Origin: Aptenodytes patagonicus
Taxonomy: Eukaryota > Chordata > Aves > Sphenisciformes > Spheniscidae
Assembly (NCBI RefSeq): GCF_965638725.1
Contig: NC_134962.1
Coordinates: 1,557,501-1,621,500, forward strand
Reading direction: 5' to 3'
Length of the DNA: 64,000 nucleotides
Below the pieces are notes generated by a model. It made no database searches and was not told the origin of the DNA. It was given only the letters and a program-made list of their open reading frames with translations. Position numbers and translations under genes: made by a program. Numbering within the stretch: position 1 is the first letter of the stretch; the number at the start of each line of letters is the position of its first letter. Shown piece by piece: positions 21,446 to 30,200 of the stretch.

Positions 21446-22500
21446 TCCTGCACATCAGTGTGTCCCTGTGCTCAGGGTGGTCACCTCATCGTCTGCCCTG
21501 GGGGTGCAAGGTAGGGTGGGGGTCAGCATGTCCTGCAGCAAGGGGAGGGGGGGCTCATCCTGCACAGCCCTGCGAGGAAGGATGAGAGAGGAAGAGGAGG
21601 AAGATGGCAGCAGCAGCAGGAGGTTGAGGCTGAGATGGGGGCTATGGCAATGGTCCTTCTGGGCAGCATGAGGGAGGGGAGGAGAGACCAGGGTCTGGGC
21701 CAGCTCTCCCCAGGCAGCCCTGCTGTATCTTTGGGTGCCCCCTTCCACGGGAGGTGAGCTGGAGCCGGGGTGCCCAAACCGGGGTGCAGGCAGGCTGGGT
21801 GCTAGCTGCAGCCTGTGTCGTGGGTGAGCTGAGCGTGCCAGTGCTCTGCAGTGACTTCCCCCCTTTCCCACCCCAGAGCTGGTGCCTCGGCTGTGTCTGG
21901 CACACAAGCTGTGTCTCGCTGGGAGCCTTGGCATGAGTCTTCCTGTGGTGATGAGCAATGCAGAGGGCGAGGCTACAAAGGAGAAGTTCAAAAGGGAATT
22001 TGCTGCCCAGGCTGGGCTTTCTCAGCACTGAGCTGCTGCCGGCGGGCTCACGCTGTCCTCAGAGCGTGAGCGGGAAGGGGACAGCTTGGCCACTGCCCTC
22101 GGCATGGCTGCCACTTCCCGGCTGGGGCCTCCTGTGCTGCGGGAGGTCCCCTGCCAGCACCCCACGTGCACCCGGGCCAGGCTGAGCAGCCCTGCCCTGC
22201 CCTGCCCTGCCCTTGCTCGGCTAGGGGGGCCCTGCCTCCCCCGGGGCATGGCTCCAGGGGCAGCAGCAATGGGGCGCATGGGGTCCCACATCCCCTTTGG
22301 CACCCATGGTGCGGGGAGGGTACCGCTGCTGCTGCCTGCAGGTCTTGCAGCCTGCACCCCAGCCCTGGGCACCCATGGCCCTCCAGCCTTTCCCCCCGGG
22401 CCACAGCTTGGGGTGTGTGGTCCCCTCATGCCGAGGGCTTGATCTGCCCCGTGGAGCCCTGGACCGCAGACGAAGCTGACGCTCAGCACCCGGCACAGCT
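21446..22500. other. SIRPA-PDYN tail-to-tail spacer
   Basis: About 1 kb of unique GC-rich sequence separates the two convergent 3' ends. It includes a short CCTGC repeat (22191-22210). I see no gene in it. Confidence 0.6.
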
Positions 22501-22522
22501 TCAGCTTCGTTGGCATCTGCCT

Positions 22523-22528
22523 TTTATT
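22523..22528 (-). terminator. PDYN: PDYN poly(A) signal (AATAAA on minus strand)
   Basis: TTTATT on the plus strand reads AATAAA on the minus strand, about 625 bases past the PDYN stop. It is the first canonical signal noticed downstream of the gene. A clear GU-rich downstream element is not obvious. Confidence 0.55.
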
Positions 22529-23151
22529 GGCTGCGGGGGGAGCAGGGGCCAGGGTGTGGGTCTGACCCTGCCTCTGCGGGTTGTTCTCGGAAGGGGAAGC
22601 CCAGGGGGACCAGGCGGGTGCTGGGATGTGTGGGACACGGCAAACAGCTTGGAGAGGGGAGCTGGGATTGTGCTCAGCTGGCTGCCTGCCCCGGTGACGG
22701 TGCTGCGGTGTGAACTCTGCCCAGCCGCCTCTCCCGTGGCTGTGCTGGCTGCTTGGGCCATCTCCCAGCCCAGAGGGCCTCATCCTGCCCCAGCTCATCC
22801 TTCCCGGTGCTCAGAGACCATTGCCCCGTATAGCAGCTGTGATGGTTTCCAGACCCTGTTGCGCTTCTGTGGCTGCAGGAGGGTGGAGGATGCGTGTTCC
22901 CCCCCTCCTCGATTTGCCCCAGGGACCCCAGGGGTTGGACCCGCAGCCGGAGGGGTGGCACTGTCCCCTTGATGCATGGGGAATGTAAGGGAAGGGCAGG
23001 TGAACCAGAGAGGGACAACTGGGGACGGGCACCCATGGTCTGCTGGGGGGACGAGGCAGGGATGATGCCAGGCTGGGCAGGGGCTGGGGGTGACGGCGCA
23101 ATCCGGGCTGGCAGCGTGGGGACCGTGGTGCCGCCTGTCCCATGCCTGGCT

Positions 23152-23721
23152 CTATAGATCCGAGACCTCCCCCGAGTAGGCGCTGGGGTCCTCGTCCGAC
23201 CGCATGGTCACCTTGAACTGCCGCCGCAGGAAGCCCCCATAGCGCTTCTGATTGTCCCACTTGAGCTTGGGCCGGATCCGGCGCATGAAGCCGCCGTAAC
23301 GCTTGTGCAGCTCCGCCAGCTCCTGCCCCTCGCCCCCGTCACCCGTGGGCTCCTCGCCCCCGTCACCCGCCGGCCCCAGCCCCGGGTAGTCCTCGGGGGC
23401 CGCCCGCTCCCCTGGCTTGCGGCCGAAGCCCCCGAACTTCTTGCTGAGGCCGCCCTTGCTGTGGGCGTTCTCGCGCAGCAGGGAGAGCAGCTTCCCCTTG
23501 GCCATCTTCTTCATGAAACCCCCGTAGCGCTTGGCCGGCGCCTGCGGCAGCTCCCCAGGACCCAGCTCCTGCTCCGGCTCTGCCTCATCCTCCGCCTCCC
23601 GAGGGGATGGGTCTGTCCCTTCGGCCAGGACCACCAGCGGGGCCAGCAGAGCCAGTGCCTTCCTGCACGTCTCCCACTCGGGGCCAGGCGGTGAGGAGCC
23701 CTGACACTCCTGCAGGCATAT
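23152..23721 (-). CDS. PDYN: PDYN coding exon 2: opioid peptides
   Basis: The exon begins after the minus-strand acceptor GTCTTGCAG with ICLQECQ, aligning with human LICSLQCQ. It carries three of the six N-domain cysteines and all four opioid cores, and ends with TAG at 23152-23154. An in-frame 24-base duplication lies in the spacer between cores 2 and 3. Confidence 0.95.
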   Translation of the reverse strand: MCLQECQGSSPPGPEWETCRKALALLAPLVVLAEGTDPSPREAEDEAEPEQELGPGELPQAPAKRYGGFMKKMAKGKLLSLLRENAHSKGGLSKKFGGFGRKPGERAAPEDYPGLGPAGDGGEEPTGDGGEGQELAELHKRYGGFMRRIRPKLKWDNQKRYGGFLRRQFKVTMRSDEDPSAYSGEVSDL

Positions 23722-24151
23722 CTGCAAGACAGCAGCCGCAGCGGCCCCGGGACGCCCGCTGGCATCACCCTGCCGCTCGGGGTGACCCCCCCTGCCTTCC
23801 TCCCACCCCACCCAGGGGGTGCCCCGACCCCAAGCCCAGGGGTCCGCAACCACTGTGCTGCGAAGCTCAGCGAGGAGCCGAAGCTTGCACATTCCCAGCA
23901 CCCTGGGGGTGCCCATGACCACCGCCCCGGCAGCACCCACCTTTGCCAACCGTGCACCGGCACCCGCGACCCTCCCGCTGCTGTGACCCCCCGGCTAACG
24001 GCTGCGTGGGGCCGGCACTCACCAGGGACCGGACGCTGCTCTCAGTGCTGCGGGTCTGGGCCATGCAGAGGGAGCACTGGGTCGCGCAGTCGGCGGATGC
24101 CGCCGCAGCCAGGGAGAGGCAGAGCGCCAGTGCCAGCGCCCGCTGCGCCAT
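23152..24151 (-). CDS. PDYN: Prodynorphin (PDYN), spliced, 232 residues
   Basis: This is the precursor of kappa-type opioid peptides, secreted and cut at paired basic residues. The two coding exons, 24023-24151 and 23152-23721, join in phase 0 to give 232 residues (human 254). A signal peptide covers about 1-20. Six cysteines of the opioid-precursor N-domain follow: C22, C26, C29, C45, C49 and C62. Four opioid-like cores lie in the C-terminal half: YGGFMKK at 109, FGGFGRK at 139, YGGFMRRIRPKLKWDNQ (dynorphin A with Met5) at 185, and YGGFLRRQFKV (dynorphin B) at 204. Lys-Arg precedes cores 1, 3 and 4, and Lys-Lys precedes core 2. The C-terminal tail ends YSGEVSDL, as in human YSGELFDA. The dynorphin A/B tandem excludes PENK, PNOC and POMC. 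The Met5 in dynorphin A, the extra first core and the degenerate second core are the unusual points. Confidence 0.95.
23328..23369. repeat. PDYN: 24-bp in-frame tandem duplication in PDYN
   Basis: CCTCGCCCCCGTCACCCG occurs at 23328-23345 and again at 23352-23369, an offset of 24 bases. On the minus strand this makes the Gly/Glu/Asp-rich spacer GDGGEEPTGDGGEG. The reading frame is kept. Confidence 0.8.
23722..24022 (-). other. PDYN: PDYN intron between coding exons (301 bases)
   Basis: A short intron runs from the minus-strand donor CTG|GTGAGT to GTCTTGCAG. It stays open in the exon 2 frame, so unspliced reading gives a longer but spurious N-terminus. In human this intron sits at the equivalent place but is longer, as I recall. 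Confidence 0.85.
24023..24151 (-). CDS. PDYN: PDYN coding exon 1: signal peptide and first cysteines
   Basis: The exon encodes MAQRALALALCLSLAAAASA as a signal peptide, then DCATQCSLCMAQTR, matching human DCLSRCSLCAVKTQ. Upstream, CCCTCCCCAG ends at 24171 on the minus strand, so the exon probably starts at 24170 with about 19 bases of 5' UTR. Confidence 0.92.
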
Positions 24152-24494
24152 CTCACCCCGCAGCCGCTGCCTGGGGAGGGCGAGACAGCAGAGAGCCCGT
24201 CACCTTCCCCGCGCCGGCCCCGGGGAGCCCATCGCCACCCCCCTGGCACCCTCGGGGGGGGTACCTACTGCCTCCACCTGCATGGCTGCTCCTGGGGACA
24301 TGCACCGGGACCTGTGCCCGCGCGACTCACCTCTGGGTGCTGCTTCTGGGTCCCAGGCAGGGAGAGAAGGGGACAGGAGTGACGCGATGCCATGGGACGC
24401 GATCCCTTACCCTGACCACAGCCCGTTCCTTTGCACAAGCCCTGAGCCACGGCCAGGCCCCCAGGGCCACTGAGGTCCCTGGGGCAGGGACCAC

Positions 24495-24563
24495 CATCCC
24501 GTCCCATCCCGTCCCATCCCATCCCATCCCATCCTGTCCCATCCCATCCCATCCCGTCCCATC
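24495..24563. repeat. Pentamer minisatellite (CATCC/CGTCC)n
   Basis: About 14 copies of a five-base unit, mostly CATCC with CGTCC and CTGTC variants. Long frames through it on the minus strand read as Gly-Met-Trp-Asp repeats, which are artefacts. Confidence 0.9.
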
Positions 24564-25224
24564 TCCTCCATTGCTCCTTCCACACTGTTGGAAAGAAAAG
24601 CCCCTTTTTTCTTTAGCGTTGAGTTTCTCTGCAATATTGTGATCGCTGCGTTTGTGTGGCGCGGAGGGGATGAATCACCGGTGCTCCCCCTTGGTCTTGG
24701 GGAAGAAAAGCACTGCAATCGGAGCCGCCAGCAGAAAGGGGACAGGGGGATGCCATCACCCAGCACAGAATCACCCAGGTGCTGCATGCTGCAACCGGGC
24801 AGCCCCGGCTCCCCTCCCTCCCACCCACCGCTTCTGCTCGGCTGGTGCAGCAGGAGGGCAGGAGAAAAAGCCAGATTTCAGGTGCAAGCCTACCTGCAAG
24901 CCACGATCACCGTCCTTCAGCCTGCCGGGAGCCGCACCAGAGCCTCTCACCTCCGTGGATGAGGCCAGGAAGGGCTGAACACACTGTGCAATGGCTGGGA
25001 GAGGGGCTGTGCCGGTGGCAGTGCCCAGTGCCGCTCCAGAACCCCCCCTGGGTGAGGCTGGAGGGGCTGGTGCTGGCCCCAGCTGCAGTGCCACGGGACC
25101 GCGGTGCCACCAGGACCATGACGGCCCTGGGAGTGAGAGCCGACCCCCAAGGGGTGCGCTGGCAGCAAGCACCCGCCTGCCTCCTTGGCTGCTTTTATCT
25201 GGGGTGGAAAGGTATGACCCAGTG

Positions 25225-25380
25225 GGATCTGTTACACATTAATGACGCATATTAGAGGCTATTGTATTCTCCAGCAGTATCTGCTAATGTACCATAATTG
25301 GTACTGATGAAGAAATGTTAATGCCACAGTATTAATTCATGCTAGATTAAAATTTAATTTGAATTATCTGCACCATCGTG
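25225..25380. promoter_or_regulatory. AT-rich island with CArG box near PDYN; candidate enhancer
   Basis: An AT-rich block of about 150 bases interrupts GC-rich sequence 1.1 kb upstream of PDYN coding exon 1. CCATAATTGG at 25292-25301 is a perfect SRF CArG box, CC(A/T)6GG. It lies within the inverted repeat GTACCA-TAAT-TGGTAC (25289-25304). Several TTAAT, ATTAATTCAT and TTTAATTTGAATTA homeodomain-type cores flank it. Activity is inferred. Confidence 0.45.
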
Positions 25381-27019
25381 TCAAGCTGTCTGCATTCCTC
25401 GGCTGCACCGCGCACCGGCTCCCTGCAGCCCTAACTGCATCGCCCCGACTCGCCCTGGCAGAGCAGTGGGCAGCAGGGCAGGCAGATGCCCAGGATGGGC
25501 ACGGGCACGGCGGGACCTCAGCCAGCCTTCACCGCTGAGACACAGTGACGATCCCTTATTGCCTTGCTGCCACCGAGACGGCACCGATGAGCGAGGACTC
25601 ACCAGCCGCGCAGGTAGGTGTCAGCTGCAGCACCGAGGGGAACGAAGCTCCCAAGAACAACCGCCAGCTGCTTCACAGCAGCCCCACTGGGAAGCTTTTT
25701 CCCCTCCTTTTCCCACCCGCTTCCCCTCCCTTGCCCCTGCCATGCTCCTCCGCTGCCGGCAGCCCCGTGCCCTGATGCAGCCGAAGAATTGGGGACTTCA
25801 CAGCTGCAGCTCTCCGGGGCACAGCGGGGCCAAGGACCCTCTGTGCCTGGGCACCCTGGGACATCCCACTGCAAACGTACCTTGTCCAGGTGCTGCCACG
25901 AATGCCCCTGCAGTGCTCTGCCTGCTCCTGCTGCAGGGGTGAGGAGGGACTGGCAAAACTGGGGCAGGAAAAGGGGAGAAAAACAAAGGGCTTTGGACAA
26001 AAGCGAAAAGAAGCAGCACACAAAGGGAGGAGGAAGAAGAAAAGCAGAGTTAGAGCTCGATCCCGTCTTACCTGGAGGAGCCCCGAGGCTCCGGAGCCGT
26101 CCCTTCTGCAGAAACGTGACAGGATCGTGGCAGTGTTTGGCAATGCCAGTGGTGGGTCCCAGCCGCCACGGCCACTCTCAGCACATCCTACCTGTGTCAG
26201 GCATCTGCTGGGGTCTCCTCCTCCCCTGTCCTGTTTCCACTTGAGTTTTCGGTGCCCAGGCTTTGCTCATGCGTGGAAAAGCCCCGAGCTGCGTCCATGC
26301 ACCCCGGGGGCTGGTTACAGACTCGACGGCCCAAGGAGGGACGGAGAATCGGGACTGTGTGTGCCAGGCAGCACGGAGACCAATCTCCCCGTTACAATTA
26401 ACCTGTGATTATTTCTAGTGAGGGATGTGAACAGCTCTCCCAGGCTGAGCAGGTCTCTCCTCCCACACAGGTCTAACTCAGGCAGGTTAGGACCCTGCAG
26501 AGATTTCTGGTGGAGAAGAAGAATCACCTTCCAGCCGTTCCTTTCCTCGCCTTTAAAAATTACCTGGAAACGCCTTCCAGACAGGGCTTCTCAAAAAAGC
26601 CTGACTTTTGGAACAGAATCGCAGCAAAACCCACCTCTGCGGCCACTGCTGCTCCTCGAGCCGGGGCTGGGAGGGGGGAGACAGAAACCTCACCCCCGTC
26701 CTCTCCCCCCACTCCCTTTGCTCCTCCGAGCCCCGGGTTGTCCCCACCGCAAGGGTGGCAGATGTGGCATCGAAACGAACCCCAGTGAAGCTCTGGACAG
26801 CGGTTCACAGGCTACGAAACTGCTCGAGGGACGAGAGGAGCACCTGCGGCCGGGCGGGAGCCCCTCAAAATAACGCAACAAGCCCAACCGTGAGCCGCTC
26901 TCGGCACCACGGCTCGGGGGGGGGGGTGTTTTTAAACAGAGTCACTCTTTGGTGAGCAGGAGCGATGCCCCAGCTGCGCCCACGCGATGGGAGCGGGACG
27001 GTGACCCCGGCAGCCCTAC

Positions 27020-27195
27020 CTGCCGCTGCTCCCCGTCCCGCCGAGCACCCGCTTCGCCGAGTCAGGACAGGTCGTGGGTAGAGTGGGTGTTCCTCAGCGG
27101 GCGTCAGGCTGAGCCGGTCATCAGCTGCGGTGGCGGTGGCAAGGCCACGCTGGTTGGTGACCCCGCGGCGGTGCCCGGGGTGCCCGCCAGACTCT
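27020..27195 (-). other. PDYN: Putative PDYN 5' noncoding first exon
   Basis: On the minus strand, sequence downstream of a TATA-like box runs to a good donor, GGCAG|GTAGGG, with GT at 27018-27019. Spliced to the acceptor at 24171 it would give a noncoding first exon of about 175 bases. This is consistent with mammalian PDYN, which starts with noncoding exons. The transcription start is estimated from the TATA position only. Confidence 0.4.
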
Positions 27196-27217
27196 CTGCC
27201 CGCCGGCTCCCACCCTG

Positions 27218-27282
27218 CTTTTATGGCCACGGAGTCTCCTCCTGCAGCGGGGCCCGGCTGCGCTCGGCGCCGCGGAGCCAAT
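27218..27282 (-). promoter_or_regulatory. PDYN: Putative PDYN core promoter: TATA and CCAAT boxes
   Basis: CATAAAAGC lies on the minus strand at 27217-27225. About 50 bases upstream on that strand is GATTGGCT (CCAAT on plus, near 27276-27282), an NF-Y site in inverted orientation. The spacing fits a start near 27190-27195 and the local sequence is CpG-rich. PDYN is the only gene identified downstream on this strand. Confidence 0.45.
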
Positions 27283-27299
27283 CGGGGCGAGGGAAGCTG

Positions 27300-30200
27300 T
27301 GAATAATCAGCCCCGCAGCATCCTCGCCACCTCCTGAGCAGGCTCTCCCACCGTGCCAGGGCCTCCCCGCAGCCCTCCGGCCACCCCAGGAACCGGGGTG
27401 CACGTCCCGTTGCTGCACCGCCGCCGGCTGCGTCCCTCGGGGACCCCCCGTCGGGGCCAGCCTCGGTCCTTGGGGCCGAAACGCGTGCCCCAAACACAGG
27501 AGATGGCAGGGGACCGGGACGGGGTCCGTCTCCCCCCCCCAGCTGTGTGCCAGAGGAGTTTGGCTGCCTGGGGTGTGAATCCCCCCTGGGCACCAAATTA
27601 AAATCCTGCCCAAGAAGGAGGGGGGGTGTGAAGCCCTGACACCTCCCCCCCCCGCTCCCCAGGCTGGGGAGAGGCACCATCCTCGTGGTGATGCCGGGGA
27701 GAGGAGTGAGCCCGTCCGAGGCCGCTGGGAAGGGCAAGAGGGTCTTCACACCCTGGGAAAGGCTGGTCCCCTCCTGACCCACCCAGCCTGGCTGAGGTTG
27801 GGCAGCAAAGCCCTTGCAGGGAAACCCTCCACCTCCGCACCGTCGGGGCTCGGACCCGCCGGGCTTCCTCCCACCACCCTCTCCCCGTCCCCCCTCCTCC
27901 TGAGGACAAATCCAAAGAGATGAGCCAAAGGGGCAGGGGGAGCGGGGTGAGGGGATGGAGACACCCCCCCCCCACCTTCCCCTCTCAGTCCTGATTCCTG
28001 TTCACACATTCCCAAGCCTGATTCGGGGGTGAAGGAGGGCAGCGCTGGGCAATGCCAGGGCACCCTCCGAGCCCACGCACCACCATCCCCCTGCACGGTG
28101 TCCCAACAGAGTTGTGGGGCTGGGGGGTCCGGGGCGCAGACCCCACGGGGCCGGGCCAGCCCGTCCTGTCCCCTGCAGCCCCAGCGGGTGCGAGCGCATC
28201 CCACGCACTGCCGGCAGCGCAGCCCGTCCTCTCGCCTTGAAGACGGAGCTATTTTTATCGGAACTCAAGAGGGATGTTTCCCAGCAACCTGCCTTTCTCC
28301 CTGGCTCGAACACCAGCTACCGGACCCGGTGCCCCCTGCTCAGCCCTCCTGGCGCTGGCGAGGGGGGTGGGAGCCATCGGCATGGCCGGGACCCTCCACT
28401 GGGCACCCAGCAGCCATGGCCGGGTGAGCAGGGCAGCCTGCACCAGCTGCCCGTGGTCCCCCATCCCCAAGGCTGGTGGCCGCCTCCACTAGCACCCACG
28501 TTTGCGGTGCCAGGCTCTGCTCCCCAGAAAGCACGTGGGACCCCACAGCTTTTGCTTGGAGGTGGATTTTAGCTCATCTGGGCTGGGGCTGTACCAGCAC
28601 GGAGGGACCAAGGGAGCAGGGCACAGGGCAGGGGCAGGCGAGGCAAGGGCAGAGCATCCTGCATCTCCCCAGGGCCGACGGAGGAGATGTCCCCTGCGGG
28701 ACCCATCCCAGGAGGCGGCAGCTCTGCGGCCAGGGGGGACGGAGCTCGGGCCACACGCGGGGCACGGGCAGAAGGCGGCCACGGCCCCCCCTCTCTGCGG
28801 TGTGCTGGGCTGTGCAGGCACAGAACAAAGCCGAGAACAAAACGCTGCTGCAAACCACTACAGACACCCTCGGCCAGGGGCTGCGGGCATCCCCTGGGCA
28901 GGTTTAACCCTTGCTGCTGGGGCTAGCGGTCCCGCGGGCACCGCAGACACGGTGGGGAGGAGCATTTCTTACACTAAACCCATTACTTTTATCAAATAGA
29001 CCTCCCAAACCCATGAAGTCCACCCCTAAAGCCCGGCATCCCTGGTTCAACCTGCTGTTATGCAGGCAAATGGCTCCGTCCAGGAGCCGCATCTCTGGGT
29101 GAGAGCAACAGCATCGCCCCAAGGGCCGGTGCCTGCCCGGGGACACGGAGCACAGAGGGGACCAGCGTGGCCACGGCTGCCGCCAGCTCCCCACCCTGAA
29201 AGCAGACCTGCTTGCAGCACCCCCCTGGAGCCCAACAGCCCGGGGTGCAGCCACCTCCCCGTGCAGGGTAATTGCGCCGGAGGGAGATGCGCTTCTGGAG
29301 GCAGAGCAAACCCCGCGGGCACAGGGAGGAAAGTCACTCGTACTAAGGTTCCTTCCTCAGGGCTGATTCCCTTTGCTCCGGGAGGGAGGTCGAGTTACTC
29401 CTGTCCCCGGAGCAGAGTCTTATTTTCTACGTGTGCCGCAGATGTGCTGAGCTGGGTGAGAGGGTCCTCCCCGGGGCCGGTCGCGGTCCAGGCAGGCGTG
29501 GGGGGGTGACAGGATCCCCCCCAGGAAAGGAGCTGCGAGCGAGCCCACCCACCAGCAAGTTTAATTAATATTCATCTGTCGCCTTCTAATGGGAAACTGT
29601 CTCTGAGTCACACTGACATTTCCCTGGGACAATGGTAATTAAGCACCTGGGTAAGAGAAATGTGCAGTAATAGAAAAGTTAAGTTTTCTTAACTACATGA
29701 GTGAAAAGCGGGTTCGGCGAGGAGGGGGACGAGCGTGCACACCAGGCTCCCGCGAAAGCAAGTGGGAGTTAATGGCAGCTAACGTCACACAGCGCTGCCA
29801 CTCTGCCCCGACGCCCCCAGCCCCTCTCCGGGGACTTGCCCCTAGGCCAGACAGGGCACCTCCAGGGTGCCCAGCTCCCCCTCCCGGGATGGGCTAAATC
29901 ATCCCTGCGGGCAGGACGAGCTCTGCCAGCCGCATGGGCTGTCCCCGAGCAGGGGGACCGCGACCCAGCGCTGCCGGCGGGAGCATCCCATGGGAAGGCA
30001 GTCGCTCCGCTGCGGTTCCTCCAGCACCGTCAGCTTTATGCCATTCAGGGGGACAGGGCTTTTCCAGAAACGGCTCCGTTGCTCACGCTCCCCTCCCGGA
30101 CCTAAAGCGACACCAGGCTGCCGTGGGCAGGGCGGGAGGTGGCCTTCCCGCAGGCAGATGTGGGCACGGGGCAGCAAGGGCTGCCTGCGGCTGCTGCCAG

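Larger units (their letters stand above)
24171..27019 (-). other. PDYN: Putative PDYN intron 1 and 5' noncoding region
   Basis: If the exon at 27020 is correct, this 2.85 kb is the first intron. It contains a CCATC/CCGTC pentamer repeat (24495-24563) and an AT-rich island with a perfect CArG box (25225-25380). The rest is GC-rich sequence without exons. An additional noncoding exon cannot be excluded. Confidence 0.45.

Noticed and set aside
23722-23949. Continuous open frame extending PDYN to an upstream Met (MAKVGAAGA...)
   Set aside because: It reads through the 301-base intron. The spliced form restores the signal peptide and the cysteine spacing known for opioid precursors.
24327-24585. 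Minus-strand frames of repeated Gly-Met-Trp-Asp
   Set aside because: They translate the CATCC pentamer repeat and have no flanking gene structure.
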